IMG/VR virus record: IMGVR_UViG_3300026116_000002
Span: 1 to 64,000 of that record
Direction: 5' to 3' (one strand)
DNA from: a virus
DNA: 64,000 nt
This document shows positions 37,656 through 45,968 of the stretch, piece after piece. The first letter of the stretch is position 1. Every line of letters starts with the position of its first letter. The notes beneath the pieces are model-generated. The model worked only from the letters and a program-made list of their open reading frames with translations. It was not told the origin of the DNA and made no database searches. A program made the position numbers and the translations under genes.

Positions 37656-38408
37656 ATGGCTACTGGACTATATTACGCGGAAGAATCCCGCGTTAGGCTC
37701 GGGGAATCGCTTTCGACAGCCGCAGCGCAGCAGTCGATGTTGTATTCAGCGCACGCTCGCCGCGTAGCCAACCGCATTGCAAAAAAGACCTACTGCCTCT
37801 ATCTGACCTCGACCGTCGACATCATCAACGGCCAAGCCTTCTACCCGATCCCGCATCGCCCGTTCCGCCTTGACACCGTTTGTGTCAACGACGGCAATGG
37901 CAACATCTTCCCGGTTTCCGGCTTGACCTACGCGCAGGCTGACAGTATGTACTACAACTGGCGCAGTCAGACGGTAGCCCCGCTCAATCAGGCAGGCAAC
38001 CTGCCGGTCTATCAAGGTGTCCCGGTCAACTACATTGACGACGGAGCCAAGACACTGATCCTGCTACCCGTACCTAACTACAATGCGCAGGCGGGCTTGC
38101 TCGTCACCGGCTACTTTGGTGTCGACAAATGGTGGGACATGTCCGACGAATGCCCGCTGCCGCAGGACGAGCAGTACGGCGAGGTGCTTGTCTACGGTAT
38201 CTGTGCCGAGCGAGCGCTTGAGCTAAAGAAGATCGACTCGTCCTATGCGTCCGTGCAGGCCGACTACGAGTCAAAATACAAGCGTGGGATACTTGACCTC
38301 TACAAGCAAGCGCTCGGGGCGAATGAGGCGAGGCGCAGCGCTATTCCGACGCTCGGGAAGAGGCTCGGATACTGTGACGGTGTGGCCGTATGGGGAGGCA
38401 CTGAGTAA
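37656..38408 (+). CDS. Head-tail connector (adaptor)-like protein
   Basis: 250 residues. MATGLYYAEESRVRLGESLS at the start, LTSTVDIINGQAFYPIPHRP, AKTLILLPVPNYNAQAGLLV, and a helical C-terminal part (YGICAERALELKKIDSSYAS). Proteins with this beta core plus long helices follow the capsid genes in podoviruses as portal adaptors. The TACAATG before the start may be a -10 box. Adjoins the next gene without a gap. Confidence 0.6.
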   Translation: MATGLYYAEESRVRLGESLSTAAAQQSMLYSAHARRVANRIAKKTYCLYLTSTVDIINGQAFYPIPHRPFRLDTVCVNDGNGNIFPVSGLTYAQADSMYYNWRSQTVAPLNQAGNLPVYQGVPVNYIDDGAKTLILLPVPNYNAQAGLLVTGYFGVDKWWDMSDECPLPQDEQYGEVLVYGICAERALELKKIDSSYASVQADYESKYKRGILDLYKQALGANEARRSAIPTLGKRLGYCDGVAVWGGTE

Positions 38409-39166
38409 TGGGGCAAACCGGCCAGGACATATTCAACCAAGTAGCCACCTTTCTCAGCTTAACCGCGAAGTCTCTGCCTGTTGCCGCGCAGATGTCCGAT
38501 GGCACAGGAGAGAGCACCACCCCGGTCATTGATGGAACGACACAGGTGTGTCTATGGATCACGGAAGGCATGGAGCGCCTTGCTCGGTTGTGTGTGCCGA
38601 TTACCGACACTGCGATCTCCACAGCCACGACTGCGGGGCCAAACGGCATTGTCGGCCCGTTCACGAATATCCAGAGTACATCGTCGAGAACGCTATACGT
38701 CCCGACGTTCGTCAGTATAGGGTCCAATCTGCTGGCGCAGACTAACCTTGGCTTCCTAAATAATATGATCTGGTTTCCTCCTACGCCAGACGGAGACCCG
38801 ATAGCTTGGACTGACACCACGACTTATATCGACCTGTCATACTTTACTACTCAGCCGACGTTCAATATCCAGGGCTATTTCTTGCCAATACCCGTTAACT
38901 CTTTGACTGATCCGATTGACCCGTTTTTTGACGATAACGTAAGACTGGCCACTGCGTACTACGTAGCATGGAGAGTGTGTGCGAAAAATCGAGATAACGC
39001 AGTCTTGCAAGCTCGGGAAATGCCATGCTTAATAGAGTTTGCAAAGTTAGTTAAAGAGACCTATGACCGGTTAGTTTTAACTGATAGCACCCTGTCTCCA
39101 ATTTGGCCCCCTGTTGAAATGGATTCAATCATTCAGTTAACTAAACAATCGGTTCCGAGGACCTGA
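38408..39166 (+). CDS. Second connector-like protein, 3' end recoded by an HNH insertion
   Basis: 252 residues, same overall plan as its neighbour (IDLSYFTTQPTFNIQGYFLP, RLATAYYVAWRVCAKNRDNA). It ends QLTKQSVPRT-stop. Beyond the antisense HNH gene, 40016-40048 encodes QLMKQSVPRT-stop in different codons; this looks like the original end of the gene. The last ~200 bases of the present gene are AT-rich and codon-shifted, as expected if brought in with the HNH element. Likely tail-tube or stopper role. Confidence 0.6.
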   Translation: MGQTGQDIFNQVATFLSLTAKSLPVAAQMSDGTGESTTPVIDGTTQVCLWITEGMERLARLCVPITDTAISTATTAGPNGIVGPFTNIQSTSSRTLYVPTFVSIGSNLLAQTNLGFLNNMIWFPPTPDGDPIAWTDTTTYIDLSYFTTQPTFNIQGYFLPIPVNSLTDPIDPFFDDNVRLATAYYVAWRVCAKNRDNAVLQAREMPCLIEFAKLVKETYDRLVLTDSTLSPIWPPVEMDSIIQLTKQSVPRT

Positions 39167-39971
39167 CCCGTCTCAGAGGAGGTGTATTAACTGCTTCTTC
39201 CACAGTCCATCCGAGCTTAAATATACGATTCCACATCATACCAGCAGGGAGATTAGTATCAGCTTCTAGTGTTACCAATGGGACTCGCTTGCCTTTATAT
39301 GATACAATAACCGTAGACCTCTTATTTGCATCTTGTTCAACACGCGTTGCCCATTTAACATTACCGGAAGCATAGTTGCCGTCATTGTCGATACGCTCTA
39401 TACTGTGGCGCTTTGTTGGCCTAACTCCGACCTCGGCAAAAAAGTCGGCAAACGATGTAAACTCGCACTTAATACCGCGCCCCCCATAATACTTAAATGC
39501 AGGTGTCTTAGGATCGCGACATCGCTGTTTTAAGGATTGAAATACATTGTATTCTGCTGGGTGTAATGTCCGAAGCGGAGAAATCCTAGCTTTATTAAAC
39601 TCAAGGAGCACGCAACCGCAAGACTGGCTATGTCCGCGCCTTAGATTTTTGCCACAAACGGATTTTTCTTTACCGCAGCTGCATCGGCACAGCCAATACT
39701 TTTGATTGCCACGTTTCTCGTCAAAAGCAATAACTGTCCATCGTGAAAACTGAAGACCTAACATGTCTGTTGTGTTGACTGTATGTAATTGCTTCGCAAG
39801 ACAACCGCATGACTTTGTGCTGCCGTTTCTTAAATACGGCAACGCTGCCACAACAGTAGAACCACACGAGCAGTTGCAAATCCACCATGATTTAGCACGT
39901 TCGTTATGGGAATATTTTATAGCTGTAAGGTTACCGTAGGTTCGGCCGGTAATATCTATTTTATTTCTCAT
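39141..39971 (-). CDS. HNH/AP2-type homing endonuclease
   Basis: 276 residues on the opposite strand to all neighbours and AT-rich. Two N-terminal zinc modules, WICNCSCGSTVV...SCGC and LCRCSCGKEKS...SCGC, then KQRCRDPKTPAFKYYGGRGI and GVRPTKRHSIERIDNDGNYA, SGNVKWAT, the typical phage HNH-like core (H..ER.D..G.Y..GN..W). The C terminus IFKLGWTVEEAV is a NUMOD-like repeat. It should cut related phages lacking it. The stop overlaps 26 bases of the + strand connector gene. Start ATG 39969-39971 lacks a ribosome site. Confidence 0.85.
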   Translation of the reverse strand: MRNKIDITGRTYGNLTAIKYSHNERAKSWWICNCSCGSTVVAALPYLRNGSTKSCGCLAKQLHTVNTTDMLGLQFSRWTVIAFDEKRGNQKYWLCRCSCGKEKSVCGKNLRRGHSQSCGCVLLEFNKARISPLRTLHPAEYNVFQSLKQRCRDPKTPAFKYYGGRGIKCEFTSFADFFAEVGVRPTKRHSIERIDNDGNYASGNVKWATRVEQDANKRSTVIVSYKGKRVPLVTLEADTNLPAGMMWNRIFKLGWTVEEAVNTPPLRRVRSSEPIV

Positions 39972-39977
39972 GAATAA

Positions 39978-39983
39978 AGTATA
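39978..39983 (-). promoter_or_regulatory. Extended -10 promoter of the HNH gene, leaderless transcript
   Basis: On the - strand TGG-TATACT; seven bases separate the hexamer from ATG, so transcription should start at or next to the A of the start codon. No -35 match and no Shine-Dalgarno. Confidence 0.6.
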
Positions 39984-40015
39984 CCATAAAAATCAAACCC
40001 ATTTACTCAGCTATG

Positions 40016-40048
40016 CAACTTATGAAGCAGTCAGTGCCGAGGACGTAG
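40016..40048 (+). pseudogene. Stranded original 3' end of the connector gene
   Basis: Encodes QLMKQSVPRT and TAG. It matches the present C terminus (QLTKQSVPRT, 39137-39166) at nine of ten residues but in other codons. It is the remnant left by the HNH insertion. Confidence 0.75.
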
Positions 40049-40049
40049 C

Positions 40050-41273
40050 ATGATCCAGAAGCGCATAGTTTTAGTTCAGGGAAGTCCTAGCCCATTTGTT
40101 GTCCCGAGTGACTTTGGATCGTTGGTTTCCATCGAGTGCCTCGGAAGCGGCGGCACTGCCGGTACCGGCTCTGGCGCATACCTTGGCGGTGGGTCGGGCG
40201 GCGGGGCATACGCTAAGATTACCACTCTGTCAGCGATTGCGGCAGGGAATACTTACGCATTTAACATAGCCCCTGCGACTGATACGTGGTTTGATACTGT
40301 AGGGACTGTATTGGCTAAGTGCGGAAGCAGCACAAGTAGCATCGCGGGGGCGACCGGAGGTCAGGCGTCGTCTTCGATTGGCACTACCAAGTTCAGCGGC
40401 GGCAACGGCGGCAATGGCTTTGCTGGCGGGTCATTGTCTGCGGGAGGTGGCGGCGGTGGCGCGGCTGGTCCGAACGGCGCAGGCGTAAATGGCACCAATG
40501 CGTCATCTGGTGTCGGCGGCACCGGGGGCGCAGGAGACAACGGTTTCGGCGGGGCAGGCGGGGCAGGCGGTGTCACTTTTGGCCCTTCGTTCCCGCCAGT
40601 GACCGGAGTGTCAGGCAGTCATGGTACGGAGTACAGTTCGACACTAGGCTGTGGCGGCGGCGGCGGCGGTGCAGTTGGCGGGCTTGGCAGCGGTTCCTAT
40701 GGCGGATCAGGCGGCTACTACGGGGCAGGTGCGGGCTATGGGTATCCTGGCGATCAAGGATTACCCGGTTTCATCATATTCACGTATAACAGTGCACTGA
40801 CACCAATCATGTGCAGAAAGTGCGTACGACTTGCCGAGCCAAATGACACGACTATAGAGCAGAGCTATCCGTCACCGTACTTCTTACAAGTCACCGTGAA
40901 CATGCCGCTCAGTCTCGTGCAGCAGTACGCGGCGTTAATTCCTACCACCGGCCCTGACACACTGGTTATCAACTACTTCGACAGCCTTGGTCAGCCGCAA
41001 CAATTAACGCGCAGTCTTACCCTCTGGATGTCGGAGAACGGGTACTGCTTCATCGGAAGCGATAGCGCTTCTCAGTTCCTGATTGCCTCGGTTAACCCGA
41101 CGTTCTGGCAAGCTAATGCGGCGACGATTAATGCCCGCAATAGCGGTGCAAACGCGACAGCGCTCTTGCCATGCTGCAACGTAGATCGCTACGGTGCTAA
41201 CACCTTGCTCGATGGTCAGGCGATCCCGCCGCTATTCGTGTACGATGGGGTCGTTATTCCTACTCCTAACTAA
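40050..41273 (+). CDS. Glycine-rich tail/fibre protein
   Basis: 407 residues. FVVPSDFGSLVSIECLGSGG followed by ~170 residues of glycine-rich sequence (GGNGGNGF, AGGGGGGAAG, CGGGGGGAVGG) matches the glycine-rich domain found in many phage tail proteins (polyglycine helix lattice). Residues ~250-407 form a separate beta domain (YFLQVTVNMPLSLVQQYAAL, SLTLWMSENGYCF) with CRKCVR. Likely a tail or adhesion component. Start overlaps the remnant 3' end; ATG lacks a strong site. Confidence 0.65.
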   Translation: MIQKRIVLVQGSPSPFVVPSDFGSLVSIECLGSGGTAGTGSGAYLGGGSGGGAYAKITTLSAIAAGNTYAFNIAPATDTWFDTVGTVLAKCGSSTSSIAGATGGQASSSIGTTKFSGGNGGNGFAGGSLSAGGGGGGAAGPNGAGVNGTNASSGVGGTGGAGDNGFGGAGGAGGVTFGPSFPPVTGVSGSHGTEYSSTLGCGGGGGGAVGGLGSGSYGGSGGYYGAGAGYGYPGDQGLPGFIIFTYNSALTPIMCRKCVRLAEPNDTTIEQSYPSPYFLQVTVNMPLSLVQQYAALIPTTGPDTLVINYFDSLGQPQQLTRSLTLWMSENGYCFIGSDSASQFLIASVNPTFWQANAATINARNSGANATALLPCCNVDRYGANTLLDGQAIPPLFVYDGVVIPTPN

Positions 41274-44200
41274 TGTCAAACCAGAATGACAATCCGTATC
41301 GACCTAGCGGGGCCACGTCAATGGACGAGGCCCGCCCCCTTGTCGGGATCGACCTTTATTCAGACCCTCAGAGCATGTCTGGAGAGATGCTGCTCGACGC
41401 ACAGAACTTCGTCAACCTCGACGGCAGGCTGTTCGTGCGTCCGGGTCTCATGGGGTTGTTCGGCGGAAATCCGCCATCGTCAAGCTCGTCGATGTCGGGC
41501 GCTAGTTCGTCATCGTCTAATGGCTGGTACGACGTAGGCAATACCCTCTACTCGGTCCCGAGCGGCGGGCCGTCGTACGGCCTCGATTACCTCGAAGACG
41601 GCAACGGAAACGCGTGGATTATCTTCGTCAACGGCGGGAAAATCTACAAGACTCAAGAGGGTTCAGGTGGGTACACCGAACTCCTCGACACGAGCCGACA
41701 GTCGTACAACTTCAACGGGCCGCTCACCGATAGCTCGAAGTTCGGCAACTTCCTCTACCTTGCGGACGGCGCTCATCCGACAACGCGTATCACGCTAAAC
41801 GGAGGGTTCCCTGCGTATGAAATGTATGCGCCAGGAGCAGTACCCCCAGATAACAATCCGAAGGTATCTCCGCTCGTCACCCTGACCAACACCCCGCTCT
41901 GGGCGGCCAACAACGCGGCCAACTGGAGTTTTGACGGTCAGGCGACTCCGTACTCTAACATTGCCCCCAACGCGGGGCAGGACTTATCCGGCAACACCCA
42001 GGTCATCAACGGAAGCAACCTGCGCGGTAACGGGTGGGTCGTCACTGGAGAGGAAGGCCCGCGCAGAGGCGGATACCCCGACGAGGTAAATGTCATCGGG
42101 GCCGGGGTGAACATCTGCGTTGCCGGCACTCCTCCTGGCGGGGCGTCTACGGGTCAGGGCGGCTTGATTAATGTCCAGGCGCTATCCGGGAATAGCTCGC
42201 TCTACCCGTCAAGGTTTCACATACTACTGTACTGCGTCAAGAATGACTTTGGCAGCAATCCGAACTCGTACAGTGCCAACTGCTTCATCACGCCCTACGA
42301 CGCGGGAGGGAACCGGCTAGGGGCCGCATTCGCGATTGCGATCAACCCACCGGGCAACACAGGGCTTGTCATAGACACCGTGGCTGACTTTAGCGGGTTT
42401 GGCCCATCGGTGGCTGGCATCACCGTGCAGATCGTAGCCAACAATACCAACAGTGTTGGCAACCTGTACGTAGGGCCGATTTCCATCACTCCGGTCAGCG
42501 TTCAGACCACGTTTGTGACCGGCACTAGCGCGGTGAACATTTACCCGAGCTTGAGCGGAAGCCAGATCATCGCGAGCAGTTCGTCTTCGGTCGCAGGGTC
42601 TAGCTCATCATCGATGTCGGGCACGGGGGTTACAATATCCAATCCGCCGTCCGATCTTGGCACCACGCTAGATTATCAGGGCACCAGCCTGATATTCACG
42701 TTCCCGATTGGCAGTTCTTCGTCGTCTATGTCCGGGGCGTCAAGCAGTAGTTCCGGCACGCCAGAGGGAGGATCAGACCTCTCACGTGTCAACCAATTGG
42801 TGATAACACTCGGGCCAACTGGCGTTGTGAACTCATGGGCTAACCTGTCGTTCTCGCTATCGCTCAGGCAGGCGACAGGCGGCAGCGGGTCGCGGTACAT
42901 CCTGGCTGACAACGGCGTCTCCGTCTCGTCCGATGGAACCGCATTGGTTTGCGACATCTCAACACTACCCACGAGCGACCTCACGAACATCATCGGCTTC
43001 AAGCTCACGTTTCTGTCGAATGTTGTCTGGAACTCGCCGTTCTACGCGCTCCAGCTTGGCCCGGTAATCACCCCTGGCAACCTGTCTGAAAACGATGCGG
43101 GCTACGTGTACTACACAACCGAGACTGCGGTGATCGACAGCCAGAACCGTGTCGAGTCGAACCCGTCGCTGCCTTCCGAGACGTTGAACCCATCATTTAG
43201 CGCGGCGGAAGTTCTGCTGACGATTCCGACAGGAAGCCCGTGGAATGCGCCGACGAACCAGTACAACATCTACCGGCTAGGCGGCGTCGACACGTACCCG
43301 ATACTGGTGGCATCGGTCAGCAAGACGGTGAGTGTAGCCTACGGCGCGGACCCGACAAACCCATATTACTCGTGGAATGCGATCACAGGGCAATTCCTCG
43401 ACAACACGCCCGATCTCTTCCTGTCGACCGCGCCCTTGCTCTCGTTCTCGAAAGACCCGATGCCGCCCAACGCGCAGGCGATCGAGGTGTGGCAGGGACG
43501 GCTGTGGGTCGCTGTCGGCAACCGTATCTATGCGTCGTGGCTCGCCAATAGCGACAACAGCGCCCCGCTGATGACGACGTACATCCAGAACACGGATGAC
43601 CCGAACATCGAGATCGAGGGGGCCAACTTCCCGATTGACCCCGACTCGTCTAACCCGGTCGTACGACTTGTCAAGATCGGAACGCCAATCGCATCGGGCA
43701 ATCAGTTCGGAGGCGTACTGATAGCGTTCAACAAGCGCAGTGTCTACTTTGTGCAGGGTGAGCAGGCGACCGACTTCACTTGCAAGCCCTATCCGTATGC
43801 GGCCGGTATTGGGCTTGTGGCGTTTCGCGGGGTGGCCGTAGTATCGGCCAGTCAAGCGTACTTCATGGGGCCGGATCGTATACACGTCTGCCCGCCACAG
43901 GGCTATGAGTACTACACGACCGGCGTCGAGGCCGACAACCCGCAGCAGGACATCGGACTGCTTATCAAGCCAGCGCTCTATCCGTCGCCGCCGAATACGC
44001 CTCTGCAAAACTCGATCGCCTTTGCGCAATCATTCCTGATGTGGCATAGCTCGCGGCTTTACCTCGGATGCCCGAACCCCGGCGATACGAGCAACGACGT
44101 GCTCTGGATATACGACTTCCTCACTCCGGGATGGCTCAGGTGGACCGGCCCGACATCGTTCGGTAGCAGCAGTAGCTCGTCGCCTGGAAGCAGTAGCTCG

Positions 44201-44749
44201 TCGAGTGGTGGCGGGTTGGCCGTCTCCGGTATCCCGATGGCATTCGGCAATGCACTCAGCTTGCCGCCTATCCCCGGCACTACGGGGGCGGCGTACAACC
44301 TGTACCTATTCGGATTAAACGGGCAAGTCTACCAAAATATTGGGGCAGTGGACATCGCGACACCGCTATCTGCTGCCACTAATATCCCTTGGTTGGCACT
44401 TATTCACGCCATGCGACCCGGTTTCTTTGTCAGATATCGCAAACGTCCGCTATACTATATGAGAGCGCGGTTGGAATGGTACTTGATTGACCTCGTATTT
44501 ACGGGCACGGTGACCATGGTCGCGCAAGCTTATACGGCGGGCATTCAGTCGCCGGTTCCGATCGCAGGGGCAGTCAACACGCAGTACTACCAGCTAGCAA
44601 GCCTCGGTAGGCCATTCACGGTGTACGTACCACCGGGACTGATCGAAGGCGACATGGTAACGATACAGATTTCGGGGCAGGCTAACGCGCCAGCATACCT
44701 TCGTGGCGTGAGAGGCATGATCTCTCAGACCAATTACGAGCATACCTGA
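41273..44749 (+). CDS. Large tail protein with poly-serine inserts (nozzle/propeller-like)
   Basis: 1158 residues. The start (ARPLVGIDLYSDPQSMSGEM, LDAQNFVNLDGRLFVRPGLM) resembles N termini of podoviral stabilisation/nozzle proteins, which form beta propellers below the adaptor; YNIYRLGG and AFNKRSVYFVQGEQ fit propeller blades. Four serine tracts interrupt it (~66-82, ~438-449, ~481-493, ~963-977), all built from SSSSS(M/V/P)(S/A)G units. These look like inserted linkers and could be O-glycosylation targets. Codon-level repetition is partial (TCGTCG, AGCAGT mixes). Confidence 0.6.
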   Translation: MSNQNDNPYRPSGATSMDEARPLVGIDLYSDPQSMSGEMLLDAQNFVNLDGRLFVRPGLMGLFGGNPPSSSSSMSGASSSSSNGWYDVGNTLYSVPSGGPSYGLDYLEDGNGNAWIIFVNGGKIYKTQEGSGGYTELLDTSRQSYNFNGPLTDSSKFGNFLYLADGAHPTTRITLNGGFPAYEMYAPGAVPPDNNPKVSPLVTLTNTPLWAANNAANWSFDGQATPYSNIAPNAGQDLSGNTQVINGSNLRGNGWVVTGEEGPRRGGYPDEVNVIGAGVNICVAGTPPGGASTGQGGLINVQALSGNSSLYPSRFHILLYCVKNDFGSNPNSYSANCFITPYDAGGNRLGAAFAIAINPPGNTGLVIDTVADFSGFGPSVAGITVQIVANNTNSVGNLYVGPISITPVSVQTTFVTGTSAVNIYPSLSGSQIIASSSSSVAGSSSSSMSGTGVTISNPPSDLGTTLDYQGTSLIFTFPIGSSSSSMSGASSSSSGTPEGGSDLSRVNQLVITLGPTGVVNSWANLSFSLSLRQATGGSGSRYILADNGVSVSSDGTALVCDISTLPTSDLTNIIGFKLTFLSNVVWNSPFYALQLGPVITPGNLSENDAGYVYYTTETAVIDSQNRVESNPSLPSETLNPSFSAAEVLLTIPTGSPWNAPTNQYNIYRLGGVDTYPILVASVSKTVSVAYGADPTNPYYSWNAITGQFLDNTPDLFLSTAPLLSFSKDPMPPNAQAIEVWQGRLWVAVGNRIYASWLANSDNSAPLMTTYIQNTDDPNIEIEGANFPIDPDSSNPVVRLVKIGTPIASGNQFGGVLIAFNKRSVYFVQGEQATDFTCKPYPYAAGIGLVAFRGVAVVSASQAYFMGPDRIHVCPPQGYEYYTTGVEADNPQQDIGLLIKPALYPSPPNTPLQNSIAFAQSFLMWHSSRLYLGCPNPGDTSNDVLWIYDFLTPGWLRWTGPTSFGSSSSSSPGSSSSSSGGGLAVSGIPMAFGNALSLPPIPGTTGAAYNLYLFGLNGQVYQNIGAVDIATPLSAATNIPWLALIHAMRPGFFVRYRKRPLYYMRARLEWYLIDLVFTGTVTMVAQAYTAGIQSPVPIAGAVNTQYYQLASLGRPFTVYVPPGLIEGDMVTIQISGQANAPAYLRGVRGMISQTNYEHT

Positions 44750-44775
44750 TCTATAAACAAAGGCGGTGATATTCA

Positions 44776-45186
44776 ATGGGAATGGGTGAACACGGCGGCA
44801 ATCCAACATTCGGCGGCTTGCCAACACCGTATTATCAGCAGATTACGGCGGCTTGGCAGCAGATCAATTTCCCGAGCGTTGCGCCGAAGACAGGCCGCAA
44901 TCCGGTACAGGGCAGCGCCAACGGGCGGCGTCGGTTTATCTACGTCACACAGCCGATCTTCCTGTCGGGCAGTCCGACAGGGGCAGACGCTTTCCCGATC
45001 GACGTAGGCATCTACTGGGAATGTACCACCAGGGCACCGATGTACTTCGCGGCGGCGACCGCGCCGTTCAATGTGGCTACGCAGTCAAGTTCGTCGTCAG
45101 TCAACACGGTCTATTCGTCAAGCTCATCGTCGAACGGCATAATTACCACGTTCGGGTTCCTGTTCGCTTGCGAAGAAGGGACGTAA
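44776..45186 (+). CDS. Small structural protein with poly-serine tracts
   Basis: 136 residues after AAAGGCGGTGATATTCA. GGLPTPYYQQITAAWQQINF, RRFIYVTQPIFLSGSPTGAD, then VATQSSSSSVNTVYSSSSSS. Beta-rich middle. Unrecognised; probably virion-associated through its place in the tail operon. Confidence 0.55.
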   Translation: MGMGEHGGNPTFGGLPTPYYQQITAAWQQINFPSVAPKTGRNPVQGSANGRRRFIYVTQPIFLSGSPTGADAFPIDVGIYWECTTRAPMYFAAATAPFNVATQSSSSSVNTVYSSSSSSNGIITTFGFLFACEEGT

Positions 45187-45190
45187 TCTC

Positions 45191-45967
45191 ATGGGATTGT
45201 TTGGCGGATTATTCGGTGGATCGCCCACCTTAAATACCGGGTCGACGCAGCCTTATACCTCGGCGCTTAACAGTATTGCCAACAACTTCGGAAGTCAGGG
45301 TAAGGCCGCGCAGGATCAGTACGGTCAGTTCAACACGAACGACACGAACGCCCTGAACGCCCTGTCGAGCTACTACACGACCAACCCGGCAACTCAGCAG
45401 TACAACGCGGAGCAGACCGCCAATGCGTCCGAAGCGGCTCGTGTTGGTGCGGAACGGGCCAAGGCCGGTCTCAGTATGGACCTTGCCAATCGCGGGATCG
45501 ACCCGAACAGCAGTGCAGGTGTCGGGGGGCTGACGGCTATCGCCAATCAGCAGGCGTCGACGAACGCGAACATCCAGGCGCAGCAGGCGCAGGAGAATGA
45601 GCGTCAGCACGCCCAGAACCTTGCCGACAACGCGAACTTGTGGAACGGTGCGGCGAGCACTGCGTTCGGACGCACGAACACCCTGCAAAATCAGCAGGCT
45701 GGACTGGAGCAGCAAGGCTTCTCCAACGCAGATCAGCTTGCCATGCAGCAGTACCAGCAGAAGTTGCAGCAGCAGCAGGCCGAAGAGGGGCTGGCAAGCG
45801 GTTTGTTCAACACAGCGGCGAACATCTTCGCGCCAGGATCAGGGGCAATCCCCGCGCCACGGGCTGCAACGTCCGCATTCCAAACTCCCGCGCCTGCGCC
45901 TACTGTTTCGTCCGTCGCAAACGGCGACCCATGGTCGGCCTACATGAAGCAATACGGTATAGTCTAA
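45191..45967 (+). CDS. Internal virion (ejection) protein-like
   Basis: 258 residues. It starts with glycine-rich MGLFGGLFGGSP, then almost entirely helical A/N/Q-rich sequence (QQYNAEQTANASEAARVGAE, QQAQENERQHAQNLADNANL, QYQQKLQQQQAEEGLASGLF). Small, helical, Ala/Gln-rich proteins in this location (after tail, before two very large proteins) are internal core proteins that exit with DNA and build a channel. ATG after GTAATCTC, no strong site. Confidence 0.65.
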   Translation: MGLFGGLFGGSPTLNTGSTQPYTSALNSIANNFGSQGKAAQDQYGQFNTNDTNALNALSSYYTTNPATQQYNAEQTANASEAARVGAERAKAGLSMDLANRGIDPNSSAGVGGLTAIANQQASTNANIQAQQAQENERQHAQNLADNANLWNGAASTAFGRTNTLQNQQAGLEQQGFSNADQLAMQQYQQKLQQQQAEEGLASGLFNTAANIFAPGSGAIPAPRAATSAFQTPAPAPTVSSVANGDPWSAYMKQYGIV

Positions 45968-45968
45968 T

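Noticed and set aside
43277-44029. 250-codon leftward ORF under the large tail protein
   Set aside because: Shadow frame with arginine/valine-rich composition; no promoter or ribosome site.
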